Assembly (NCBI RefSeq): GCF_032854445.1
Contig: NC_088295.1
Span: 84,676,644-84,740,643 of the forward strand
From: Liolophura sinensis
Taxonomy: Eukaryota; Mollusca; Polyplacophora; Chitonida; Chitonidae
Reading direction: 5' to 3'
DNA: 64,000 nt
Position numbers and translations under genes: made by a program
The notes under the pieces: generated by a model
What the model was told of the DNA's origin: nothing
Database searches by the model: none
What the model saw: only the letters and a program-made list of their open reading frames with translations
Part shown: positions 55,101 to 63,100 of the stretch, one piece after another
Numbering within the stretch: the stretch's first letter is position 1
Layout: each line of letters begins with the position of its first letter

Positions 55101-57686
55101 TGGTATATGTATCTTACTTATATCTGAGGTAATAAATACAGAGATATGGGAGTATTGGGTTAGATAGATACTAAACTCGAATGATTGGGTTGTAACATCA
55201 AAGAAGAAGGCAGTCATCCATGATTGACTGTTGTACCAGGAAAGCAGGCTCAGACATTGGTAATATACAAACTGAATCCTGTGGGCTTTTGCTCTGTCTG
55301 GTCGAGGTACATGTATTTGTAAATACAAGTAAAAATTTGAAGAGCATATCAAGTACATTAATTAATTGCATACATACTGAAATATGGCATTGTAGAACAG
55401 GGAGACAAGCTGGTAAAATTGTAGTGTTACAGCATGATAGAGCCTGTCAGTCTGCCAGTATTAAGAAGGGCTGACATATATAATATAGAGTACTATAATT
55501 AAGGGGCTTCTGATGTCAAATTTCTGCAAAATTTATTTTCTACCATGTCATAATTTATACTATATACGAAAAAGCCTGAAAATAATCCTGATCACTAGTG
55601 AATATATACATGTACAACATGTGCAAAACCATGAGTAATTAGGATTAATCTAATTATGTTCTAATAAAGACAATGGAGCAAAGCATGCACCTCTTTTTGT
55701 TTATCAGATTGAATGAATGAAACCTTTGTTTAAAGAGGGTAGGTCTGTCAAATTTTCATGTTTAAATTATCATTCAATCCTGCTTTGACCATGATGGGCT
55801 CCCCACCTTTTTGTAAATATCATTTTGTACCTCTAAAATTCTTAAGAAATGTAACTAATATGAACAGTGAATTTCAGTGATTGACAGTGCTGTTGTCAGA
55901 AAATTCCAAAAATGTGGGTACACTGAAAGTTGAGAGATGTCAGGCTTGTGTAGTAACACAGTATATATAGGATATTACTTTGAAAAGTTCTGCATGTTGG
56001 AGTACATGCCATAATACAACACAATTAGAAGAATTTAAGTAGTGTGTAGTTGTTACATGGTCTGCGTATTTCACATATTTTGGATTATTTTGATAGGTGC
56101 GTTATTTTACTATGTATGAAAGTAGACACAAAGAATCCAATATAGATATGCACATTTTCTGACAAATGTCACATGAGGATATCCTTCAACAAGATTGAAT
56201 TAAACTTTTGAAATATGCCCTTGGATGGCTTTGGATGTAAAATATTGCTGATTTAAGGATATTCTGCTGGTACATATAGATTTATCTATACGTGAATACT
56301 GCCATGTTAAAAAAATGGTGGATAACCCTAAAGCATTGATGTTATTTTGCATGTGGCAGTATCTTTGTCATTGCAGTTGTGTTAATCGAAAACATTATGT
56401 TCAAACCACATAATAAGGTTGTTAGTAAAGAGAAACATTCACAATTCAACTGGAATAGACATGTATTATGCTGATCTTGTTTGAGCATGCCCAGTTTGCT
56501 GTCACAGTTTGATAGCAATGTGACAGTCATGGAATAGCCTCTTTGGTTGTGTCATGTAGTGTACTGTCTGGTGAGAGATTGGCTGTCCTCGGTATCTAGG
56601 ACAAACTGATTGTGATGAATTGATTTTAAGCATAAGATCATCTGCGCTCGTACAAACATGTGTTGGTAGATCCATAATATTATAATCCGGAAGAATAACT
56701 AAGACGAAAGTCAGCCAGTTAGGACAATTGTCGGCTGAAAAAATCTTGCTTTAAGTTCCAGCTTTCATGAAAAGCCAGGGCTATAAATGTGGATCTGTCA
56801 GTTTCCGTTCAATAATATTTTTTTGGTGCAACCTTCAGTGAAATTTAAAAGCCTGATGTTTGTCATATTCAGCATGGGATATAAATTTGTGGAAATTGCC
56901 TGTTAGTAAAAATTTGACAATATTAAGGTGATTATGTAATTCTTTCACGTGGGAGAAGCCAAAAATGTGAAATGTGTGGACTATCCCAGCAATTTATCCT
57001 GTTGAAGACATATTTGCTGGATCAGAAAGCCATGGAAAACAGGAAAATCATGAAAACATCAAGTTCAAACAAAATATTAAGGGCTCTTTTCAGTTTTATT
57101 TTTGTTTCACATTTGGACTTTTTAGTGTTGGTTTGCCCGTGACACAAATGAAATTGGCACGGCTTAAGTGTTACATGGATAGGGGACATTTTTACCACAT
57201 GGTAGTTTTGTTGTAACCCTGTGTTATATTTGAAGCATATCATTACTAAAGGGAACTCTTGTATTCAGGATAAAATGAACGCACTAATGATAAATGTCGT
57301 GATTAAGCCATCAGAACACTACCCACAACTTCCATGTTCATTAAGGATATATTACTTGTATCCCGATATAGTCTCACTGGCCTTTGTATATTGTAATATC
57401 CACAAGGTTTTATGGTTAATGCATGCATTTAGTGTCAATTTTGTTGACGTCTGAGGAACGCGTTCATCTATCATTCATCTCGTCTCTGTCACATCTGCAG
57501 GCTTATGAGCATCTGATGGCGCTGGAACTGGTCAAACCCACCGATGGCATGGCTTCTAAAGTTCAGAAAGAATACCGCCTGATGACTCTGCTGATCCATC
57601 CTTCACAGCTGACCGAGACCCTCCAGAAATACCCACAGTGCCCTACTGAGGTCAAGCAGTGGGCAAACAGCACCGTGACTACCTGA
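42961..57686 (+). CDS. ORC4: Origin recognition complex subunit 4, 12 exons, complete
   Basis: AAA+ subunit of the origin recognition complex, which marks replication origins and loads the MCM helicase in the nucleus. The 12 exons join in frame to 438 residues; human ORC4 has 436. Walker A GPRGGGKS lies at 72-79 and Walker [10 protein letters not shown] at 158-166. LGLTCRLD and [13 protein letters not shown] follow; the latter holds the conserved arginines contacting partner subunits (family knowledge). The C-terminal winged-helix part includes [20 protein letters not shown] and ends NSTVTT. The start at 42961 gives MSRRKSS, like the MSSRKS start of vertebrates. Introns carry three minisatellites and four dispersed repeats. 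A second last exon lies at 61939, so two isoforms are possible. Confidence 0.96.
43258..43452 (-). mobile_element. SINE family A copy (ORC4 intron 1), reverse strand
   Basis: TATTTAGTTGATTCATGTTT, TACTCAAAAATATTTCACTT, GCAGCCAGCATTATGGTGGG and ACTTGAACTCACAGC-like order, moderately diverged. Confidence 0.85.
43661..43990 (+). repeat. 34/35-bp minisatellite (ORC4 intron 1)
   Basis: About ten copies of TTATAATGGAGCATTTGTGT followed by GGGGGATTGAC and either AGTG or CTG. The two length variants alternate in blocks, suggesting slippage or unequal exchange between unit types. Confidence 0.92.
44236..44326 (+). CDS. ORC4: ORC4 exon 2 (Walker A)
   Basis: Encodes [20 protein letters not shown] then [10 protein letters not shown], the ATP-binding P-loop. 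Acceptor ATCTAG, donor GTGGGT, phase 2 to 0. Confidence 0.96.
44894..44969 (+). CDS. ORC4: ORC4 exon 3
   Basis: Encodes [20 protein letters not shown] and QVHLN, matching the family EEV..N.LQVHLNG. Acceptor TTCTAG, donor GTAGGA. Confidence 0.95.
45438..45662 (-). mobile_element. SINE family A copy (ORC4 intron 3), reverse strand
   Basis: TTGATTGGTGTTTTTACGCT at the tail, GCGGCCAGCATTATGGTGAG, then GAGAGGAAGCCAGCATGAGC and GGCTCCTGGGTCATTACGCT at the head; nearly full length apart from the first 30 bp or so of the tRNA part. Confidence 0.88.
46174..46259 (+). CDS. ORC4: ORC4 exon 4
   Basis: Encodes [20 protein letters not shown] and [14 protein letters not shown] is strongly conserved in animals. 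Acceptor CTTCAG, donor GTATGT, phase 1 to 0. Confidence 0.95.
46540..46588 (+). CDS. ORC4: ORC4 exon 5 (49 nt)
   Basis: Encodes [16 protein letters not shown], the family GSFAENL.FLL block. Acceptor TAACAG, donor GTAAGT, phase 0 to 1. Confidence 0.93.
47527..47675 (+). CDS. ORC4: ORC4 exon 6 (Walker B)
   Basis: Encodes [20 protein letters not shown] and [25 protein letters not shown] is the Walker B site. Acceptor ACCAG, donor GTAAGT, phase 1 to 0. Confidence 0.97.
48160..48252 (+). repeat. Short direct duplication (ORC4 intron 6)
   Basis: GTTGGACTGGTGATGAAGA then CACTAAGG occurs twice in about 90 bp. Just upstream, CAAGTCTTGTCTACGAGG is repeated at 48016-48052. Confidence 0.75.
48547..48720 (+). 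CDS. ORC4: ORC4 exon 7
   Basis: Encodes [20 protein letters not shown], then [22 protein letters not shown] is nearly invariant in ORC4. Acceptor TTGTAG, donor GTAAAA, phase 0. Confidence 0.97.
48797..48950 (+). repeat. Dispersed repeat C, copy 2 (ORC4 intron 7)
   Basis: Same order and orientation as 6525-6690: TTGAAATCAACAACTTAGCC, TTTAAATACCCATTG, ATTATGCTTGATAATG, AGTACCTATACCGAAACGT. Unknown family. Confidence 0.65.
49504..49590 (+). CDS. ORC4: ORC4 exon 8
   Basis: Encodes [20 protein letters not shown] and EIRELQQLV, the helical lid segment. Acceptor TTTCAG, donor GTTTGT (weak), phase 0. Confidence 0.9.
49723..49890 (+). repeat. Dispersed repeat E, copy 2 (ORC4 intron 8)
   Basis: TTCTGATTGATTCATCC, TATGTGTTTCTGGAAGTTCA and GAGATGAAATACTGT follow the order seen at 640-810. 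Confidence 0.6.
50052..50160 (+). CDS. ORC4: ORC4 exon 9 (diverged)
   Basis: Encodes [20 protein letters not shown] and [16 protein letters not shown]. Its 37 residues (the last completed by exon 10) equal the human segment in length, and DSK plus the final Gly align, but the usual LALNRV start is replaced. The frame before and after fits exactly (acceptor ATTACAG, donor GTAAGG). Confidence 0.8.
51288..51962 (+). repeat. 74-bp minisatellite, about nine units (ORC4 intron 9)
   Basis: Units of 74 bp built from TCAATTGTCTGGTGGTTTCT, CCAGGCACTGTGGAAGTCTG, TTGCCATTGTGTTTGGGAAT and TTGTCCGTAACATA. The central six are nearly identical, while the outer ones are diverged, the pattern of unequal exchange. 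Each unit contains TTTCTCCAG followed by GC, a fair splice-acceptor match, although no exon is known here. Open frames reappear every 74 bp simply because the unit is repeated. Confidence 0.95.
52206..52301 (+). CDS. ORC4: ORC4 exon 10
   Basis: Encodes [20 protein letters not shown] and [10 protein letters not shown], a near-match to the vertebrate winged-helix start. Acceptor CCACAG, donor GTAAGT, phase 1 to 1. Confidence 0.95.
52808..53030 (+). repeat. Dispersed repeat D, copy 2 (ORC4 intron 10)
   Basis: Aligns with 3143-3360: TTTAGCCAATATATATATGT, ACCATCTAATGAACAACATA and AATGTAATATTCTACTTTTA in the same order and orientation. Confidence 0.7.
53530..54480 (+). repeat. 27-bp minisatellite with 81-bp higher-order period (ORC4 intron 10)
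   Basis: About 33 copies of a unit near GTGAGAAAGTATGAGCAGTG plus CATTTAT. Between about 53823 and 54110 the units fall into sets of three (two ending in CATTTAT, one in CATGTATAC), giving an 81-bp period. The last copies (from 54410) drift to GTGAAGAAGTGTGTGC. Because 27 is a multiple of three and the unit lacks stops, frames stay open for more than 230 codons on both strands; this is not evidence of a gene. Confidence 0.95.
54662..54726 (+). CDS. ORC4: ORC4 exon 11
   Basis: Encodes [20 protein letters not shown] and LK, conserved across animals. Acceptor TTTCAG, donor GTATGT, phase 1 to 0. Confidence 0.94.
54727..57500 (+). other. ORC4: ORC4 intron 11
   Basis: A 2.8-kb intron; its last 1 kb (from about 56528) is the left part of the tandem duplication. 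No other gene recognised. Confidence 0.65.
57501..57686 (+). CDS. ORC4: ORC4 exon 12 (terminal exon, copy a)
   Basis: Encodes [20 protein letters not shown], then [14 protein letters not shown] and [15 protein letters not shown] before TGA. It matches the family C-terminus (FEHLQQLELIKP ... CPTDVRQWA). Acceptor CTGCAG, phase 0, interchangeable with copy b at 61939. Confidence 0.95.
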   Translation, partial: AYEHLMALELVKPTDGMASKVQKEYRLMTLLIHPSQLTETLQKYPQCPTEVKQWANSTVTT

Positions 57687-58805
57687 GGGGTGACGAAGAC
57701 TAAAGCCTGTCCTCTAACCGCTAAGAAAGATCTTCGAGAATGTGACAAGACTAGAATCCTTAATTGACCATTGACTTTGTGGGCTTTCAAGCTTGTCCTA
57801 GGACTGGTGATAACATTACATTAGTGAAAGTCCGTACAGCCAGAATTTGTTGTGACTGCTTAGTAATTTGGCATTTGATTAGACCAGCTATGCTGGTCAA
57901 TTACAGACATACTGTAATTCTTCAACCTTTTTGCATGTTTGTAAGGTGTTCATTCAAGCATATTCTGAGGACATTATTCTGTGTTGACCGATAAAGTTAT
58001 GCTTTTTGTGAAGTCCGGAAAATGGCCAATCCAACTGGTGTCTCCACTATCAAATTAAAAATGTGCATAAATTGTACTGAAAGTTGCTCTTTTATATGCG
58101 AAAAGTTTGAGGAATTAGGGTGGACTTGTATCAAGATATTTCTTGTGAGCTGTATTATAGCTGTGGCAGCTAGCCTGAGGATAACTTCATTCACAGACAG
58201 ACACCTGTGAAAAACACCGGTGGAAAAGGGACTGATGTGTCATAGAGAACGGTGGTGGGCTATTGTCTTTCTGAGAGCAGGTGGTTAGGGGCAGCTATAC
58301 TGGTACCCATGGGGTGGATCCGTGAACAAAACCACTATGTGCCAGACACAACAGTTTAATTTTTACGTCCAACCTTCGTGAGGGAAAAGCTTGTGTAATG
58401 CAATTCTCTGCATAGCGATGGCCTCTAGTGTGTACCTGAGACTAAGTACCTAGAAAGGACAGACTGGAGAGCTCGCTTGGTAGGTCCTTGCGCCTTCAAA
58501 AGTTGTATAGCTCCGTCTTAGTTTCATCTGGACATTCCTCTTTATGCCACAATCCCAGTCGTTTTGGCTCAGTTTAAGAGGTTTGGGAATAATCACGACC
58601 TTCTAGATTAGGTTGGTATAAATACCAAGATTTGAAATCAATATAATACATGTACACACAACATAGTACATGTATGTACTAATCTGCTACCGTATGCCAC
58701 TGGAACAATCCTTGCATAAATGAGAAGATATTAAAGTCGCACTGTATTAACACAAGAATTGATATAGGAGAGTGTATGAAATCATCTTTGTAATGTATGA
58801 TGTTC

Positions 58806-58811
58806 ATTAAA
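58806..58811 (+). terminator. ORC4: Putative poly(A) signal after ORC4 copy a
   Basis: ATTAAA in the context TTCATTAAAGATATTTT, about 1.1 kb after the stop. The same context is kept in the duplicate (63095-63100), which supports its use. Confidence 0.5.
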
Positions 58812-58839
58812 GATATTTTATGACACATTTTACATAGTT

Positions 58840-59795
58840 ATCTTACATTATGGCATCGGTGATTTGGTTGGTTTGTGCTATCTGTGACAAGGGGGCGATT
58901 ATACGAGGCCATTCAAGAAAAAAAAATTAAAATCTTTCCAAAACGCTCGGTCTTTGTTTCTGAAAATTAAAATTTGGATACATTTGACTCAAGACTGATG
59001 AAGTGGACAAAATTTTACTTTATAAACCCGAAAAATAAGCTTTAAGATCGTATTTCATGTTTTGACTTTAGTCAGAAGTGCCTTTGTGGAATCGGTTCAG
59101 GGTGTCTGTAATCCAAAATGGCGTCATGAACCAGACACCTGGTTTGTCATATATGTTTCTGTTCTTTAGAGATGACGTCACTGGACACGATGAGCTTGTG
59201 TGCGAGGCGGAATTTATCCCCTTTACTACGTACCAGTCCAGTCTTTAGCCTATATTGTGTCTGTGAAGGAAGTTCTATTCACCTGAGAGTCTTTTCTTAT
59301 AGCAGGAAGTATGTGGAAGCTCAACGCTACATCTATAATCTTTCAACATCTACATCCAAACTAATATCTTCTGTTCACTTTCTGTTGGACTTGATCTAAT
59401 GTCAAGAAACTGGACGTCAGGGTAAAGGTTAAAAGCAGTTACTGTTGACTTGATTTATAGTCAAAACTTTGACCCATTTTATAAGCAAGTTGTTCATCTG
59501 TGTTAAGTTTGGATGAAACGATATCTTTGTTGTCGAATATAGAAAAAAGGTTCCCTGGAATAGAAAAGAGTTCTCGAACATCAATCTGTCAGCGATATTG
59601 TGCAGTCTCTCGGATGTTTTCCCCAGTCGGTCATTTAGGTTGGCGTTTCCAACTTGTCCGCAGCTGGCTGATTTAGAAAAGCTGGAAAAACTAATCGGCT
59701 CAGCGAGGGTTCAAGCGAAATGCACACCAATTGGTGATACATATGTACATCACTGGTCTTTTCTGCACGAAGTTGAAGGCATTACGATTGACACG
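58840..59795. other. Region downstream of ORC4 copy a
   Basis: No gene. The part from about 59520 pairs with 63740-63990 of unit 2. Confidence 0.6.
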
Positions 59796-59799
59796 TTGC

Positions 59800-60010
59800 T
59801 ATTTATGTATTTGAGTGGAATTTTTAACCGTACTCAAGAATATTTCAGTTGTAAGTCGGTGGCCAGCATTATGGTTGCCTTCAGATCTTCCTGCGCACGG
59901 CCGACGAGAAAGGTAGCATGAGCTGAAGCAGCTCACAATGTTGGCATTGGTGTGAGGCTCCTGGGTCGTGCTGCACTAGCAAACTAATCACTAAGACACA
60001 GAGGTTCCTG
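59800..60010 (-). mobile_element. SINE family A copy, reverse strand
   Basis: TTAACCGTACTCAAGAATAT, GGTGGCCAGCATTATGG, ATGAGCTGAAGCAGCTCACA, GTGTGAGGCTCCTGGGTCGT and a tRNA-like head ending in GAGGTTCC. It lies just after the end of unit 1. Confidence 0.8.
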
Positions 60011-60960
60011 ATTGTCACTTTGTGGTCATGAGTTCAGTTTGACTATATGGAGGTATACTGTAAATATAAGGATTTGTGTTGTTTTGGTCGACATACTGGC
60101 ATGGTTTTCACACGTTTTGGGGTTTAGGAACTCATTTAATTTAACCTATTTAACAAATAACAAAGACGATTGTACAGTGAATTTGTCATATCCCATCTTA
60201 TTCCATCTCAATGTAAATGAGAAGGAAAACAGGCCTTCTATGTGTGTACAGCTTCTGGAAAGGGCCAACGAATTCACATAAACTCTAATGTACAAGGTTA
60301 GAATTCAACTACTTTGAATGGACCAGTCAAACACCGAATCGTGTGTTTTGAAACTCTGGATTATGTTATGTCATCATTTAAGGGAAAAAAAGTTGGTCGT
60401 GCAAAATATTAGACTGAGGCAGTCTTATTTTATGATTTATTGGTTAAAGCCCTTCAGAAGAATTTTACACTTATTTGACGGGAATCAAGTTTATGGATGC
60501 AGACAACTGCACAGAGTAAGTCAGCGCCTTCTCTAGATACATTGCAGACATCATGATGTAACTCCAGCCTAAGCAACGAAAGATGCATTACAACATGTAG
60601 ACAACCCTGTGCGATCCCACGATAACCATTAGTATTGTAGCTGTACGGCACGGTCTACATGGCGATTTTAACAGGGGTATTGAATATAGAAACTAATGAA
60701 AGAGGATTACATTATCATTGTGAATTGTGGTCTTGGGAATAATTGTATCCCGCTGGTAGTTCTGTCCAAACATAAATTCAGCTGAACTGAAAGAAAACGG
60801 AAACCGTGCTAATCTGTCATAGTGTGGACGGTTCGTGTGTTTTGCACTTGGATGTCAATGTTGTAGTGGCGTGACTAAATGCGTGTACAAACCACATACA
60901 TGTATTCATATATGTGTGAACGAGATCAGTTTGCTCTCAGAAGTCGATGAAAAAAGGGTA
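60010..60960. other. Spacer between the two duplication units
   Basis: Holds a very decayed SINE A-like piece at about 60430-60535 (TTACACTTATTTGACGGGAA). No gene is seen. Confidence 0.5.
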
Positions 60961-61517
60961 GTCATGGTATAGTCTCTTTGATTGTGTCATTTAGTCTACT
61001 ACCTGGTGAGAGATCGCCTGTCTTCAGTACTTAGGAATAACGGTGATGAATGAATTTTGAACTTAAGACTGTCTATGCTCATACAAACGTGTAGATCCCA
61101 TATGTTATACTGTAACCACAAGGATGACAAAAGTCAGCCGGTTATAAAGATAATTGTCAGCTGTAAAACACTTGCGTTAAAGCCACGTTTAATGAAAATC
61201 CAGGGCTGTAAATTTGGATCTCTCATGATGGTATAAAATAAACTTTTTGATGCAGGATTATTTTATGTAACCTTCGATCAAATTTTAAAATCAGCCTGAT
61301 CCATGCATACGTTTAGCGTTGGATATAAATTGGTTTAATTTACTTGTCATTAAAAATTCGCCGTAGTAACGGGAATGATAATGGCTGCACCTATTACGTC
61401 AGCTGATTTGAATGACTGAGAGCAATTATCTCAAATCGAAGTCCATGACTGACCATAAACTGCTGGTGGGCACTCGTGAAGAGATTAGAAGGTTAAAATT
61501 TTGTTAACTGGCATATG

Positions 61518-61690
61518 TATTTATTTGATAGGAGATTCAAAAATACCCAAGAATATTTCACTCATACGCCGTTGGCCAGCGTTATGGTGGGAGGGGAAAC
61601 GAACGACTATCCTGGTAGATATTGCCTCGTACAACCGGAGAGGAAGATAGCGTGAAATGGACTTCGACCAGCTGACAGTAGCAATGGCAA
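61518..61690 (-). mobile_element. SINE family A copy inside duplication unit 2
   Basis: TTCAAAAATACCCAAGAATA, TTTCACTCATACGCC, GGCCAGCGTTATGGTGGGAG and CCGGAGAGGAAGATAGCGTG in reverse order of the family. The matching part of unit 1 shows no SINE. Confidence 0.75.
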
Positions 61691-61938
61691 GGGCAGTTTG
61701 TTGTAGCCCCATGTTACATGCATGTGTTCCATGCTGACGAAGCTATCAAAACACTACCCACAAATTCCATGTTCATCAAGGATATATTCCTTGTATCCCG
61801 ATATAGACTCTTACTGGCCTTTATATATTATCATATCCACAGGGTTTTATTGTTTAATGCATGTATGTAGTGTAAGTTGCGATGGTGTCTGAGGAACGCG
61901 TTCATCTATCATTCATCTCGTCTCTGTCAAATTCACAG

Positions 61939-62157
61939 GTTTATGAGCATCTGATGGCGCTGGAACTGGTCAAACCCACCGATGGCATGGCTTCTAAAGT
62001 TCAGAGAGAATACCGCCTGATGACTCTGCTGATCCATCCTTCACAGCTGACTGAGACCCTCCAGAAATACCCACAGTGCCCTACTGAGGTCAAGCAGTGG
62101 GCAAACAGCACCGTGAAAGTGCCCAGAGTATGTGAAAAGACTGGAATACTTAACTGA
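61939..62157 (+). CDS. ORC4: Duplicate ORC4 terminal exon (copy b)
   Basis: Encodes [34 protein letters not shown] and QWANST, then a new end VKVPRVCEKTGILN before TGA. Against copy a I count three substitutions in the first 178 nt (Ala to Val, Lys to Arg, one silent), then a deletion of roughly 50-60 bp that replaces TVTT by the longer tail. The acceptor TTCACAG keeps phase 0, so splicing from exon 11 to either copy gives an intact protein. No other ORC4 exon is duplicated. It may be an alternative last exon or an unused relic; transcript data would tell. Confidence 0.8.
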   Translation, partial: VYEHLMALELVKPTDGMASKVQREYRLMTLLIHPSQLTETLQKYPQCPTEVKQWANSTVKVPRVCEKTGILN

Positions 62158-62651
62158 CCATTGACTTTGTGGGCTTTCAAGCTTGTGCCCAGGCGGGTGA
62201 TAACATTGCATTAGTGAAAGTCCGTACATCCAAAATTGGCTGTTATTGCTAGGTTGTTGGCCTTTGATTGGACCAGGTACGTTTGTCAATGATGGCCATA
62301 AACTGGTCTCAAGACATTTCTTGTGGACTGTATTATAGCTGTGGCACTTAGGCCTAGGGTAATTTTCATTCACAGACACCAGTTAAAAACGGACGGAAAA
62401 GGGACCGATGCGTCAGGGAGAACTGTGGTGGGCTATTGTCTTTCTGAGAGCAGACGTTAGCGAGACACAACAGTTTAGTCTCATGAGGAAGAATGCTTGA
62501 GTAATGCAATTCTACTCCTATCAATGACCTCTTGTGTGTACCTGAGATGAACTACCCAGAAAGAAAGACTGAAGAGGTCCCTTACGTCTTCAACAGTAGT
62601 ATACCTCCGTCTAGTTTCTACTGGACGCTCATCTTTGTGCCACAGTTCCAC

Positions 62652-62788
62652 GGCCCAGTTTCACAAAGATGTCTTACATGTACGATACTACATGTATACG
62701 GCAATGGTAGGGTAACTCTCACCTACAAAATATCGAACGACAAATGTACGATAAAGAATGTCGTACACCACTTTGTGAAACTGGACCC
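62652..62788. mobile_element. 137-bp MITE with terminal inverted repeats
   Basis: Starts GGCCCAGTTTCACAAAG and ends CTTTGTGAAACTGGACCC, inverted repeats of about 17 bp with one mismatch. Subterminal GTCTTAC and GTCGTACA are also roughly inverted. Unit 1 of the duplication has the uninterrupted flanks at about 58550-58565, so this is an insertion after duplication. Confidence 0.85.
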
Positions 62789-63094
62789 TGTTTTGGAGCA
62801 GTTTGAGAAGGTTTTGGAATAATGATGACCTTCTAGATTAGGCTTGTATAAATACAAAGAGCTAGAATAAATATTATTGATTCATACATGTATACAGAAC
62901 TTAGTATACACGTGCTAATCCGTTACCCTAATCAGAACAAACTTTGCATAAATGACGATGTATTATTTATTCATTTACTGATATATTTATTCATATACTC
63001 CGGAATATGAAAACATTTTAAAGTTGCATTGTATTAACACAAAACTTGGTATCAGAGTGTGTATGAAATCATATCTGTTATGGCTGCAATATGC

Positions 63095-63100
63095 ATTAAA
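63095..63100 (+). terminator. ORC4: Putative poly(A) signal after ORC4 exon copy b
   Basis: ATTAAA in GCATTAAAGATATTTTT, equivalent to that of copy a. Confidence 0.45.

Larger units (their letters stand above)
56528..59765 (+). repeat. Tandem duplication, unit 1 (with ORC4 exon 12a)
   Basis: Starts at CTCTTTGGTTGTGTCATGTA and matches unit 2 in the same order: CAGGGCTATAAATGTGGATC, the terminal exon, GGGCTATTGTCTTTCTGAGA, CATTAAAGATATTTT, TGTCCGCAGCTGG and TTCAAGCGAAATGCACACCA. Some stretches (about 56940-57230 and 58860-59500) have no clear partner. Confidence 0.88.

Noticed and set aside
61882-62157. Separate 91-residue protein starting at the ATG at 61882
   Set aside because: The upstream part is intron sequence also present before exon 12a; the acceptor at 61938 and the ORC4 match explain the frame better.
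62532-62822. 96-codon open frame in duplication unit 2
   Set aside because: It runs through the 137-bp MITE and has no counterpart in unit 1.
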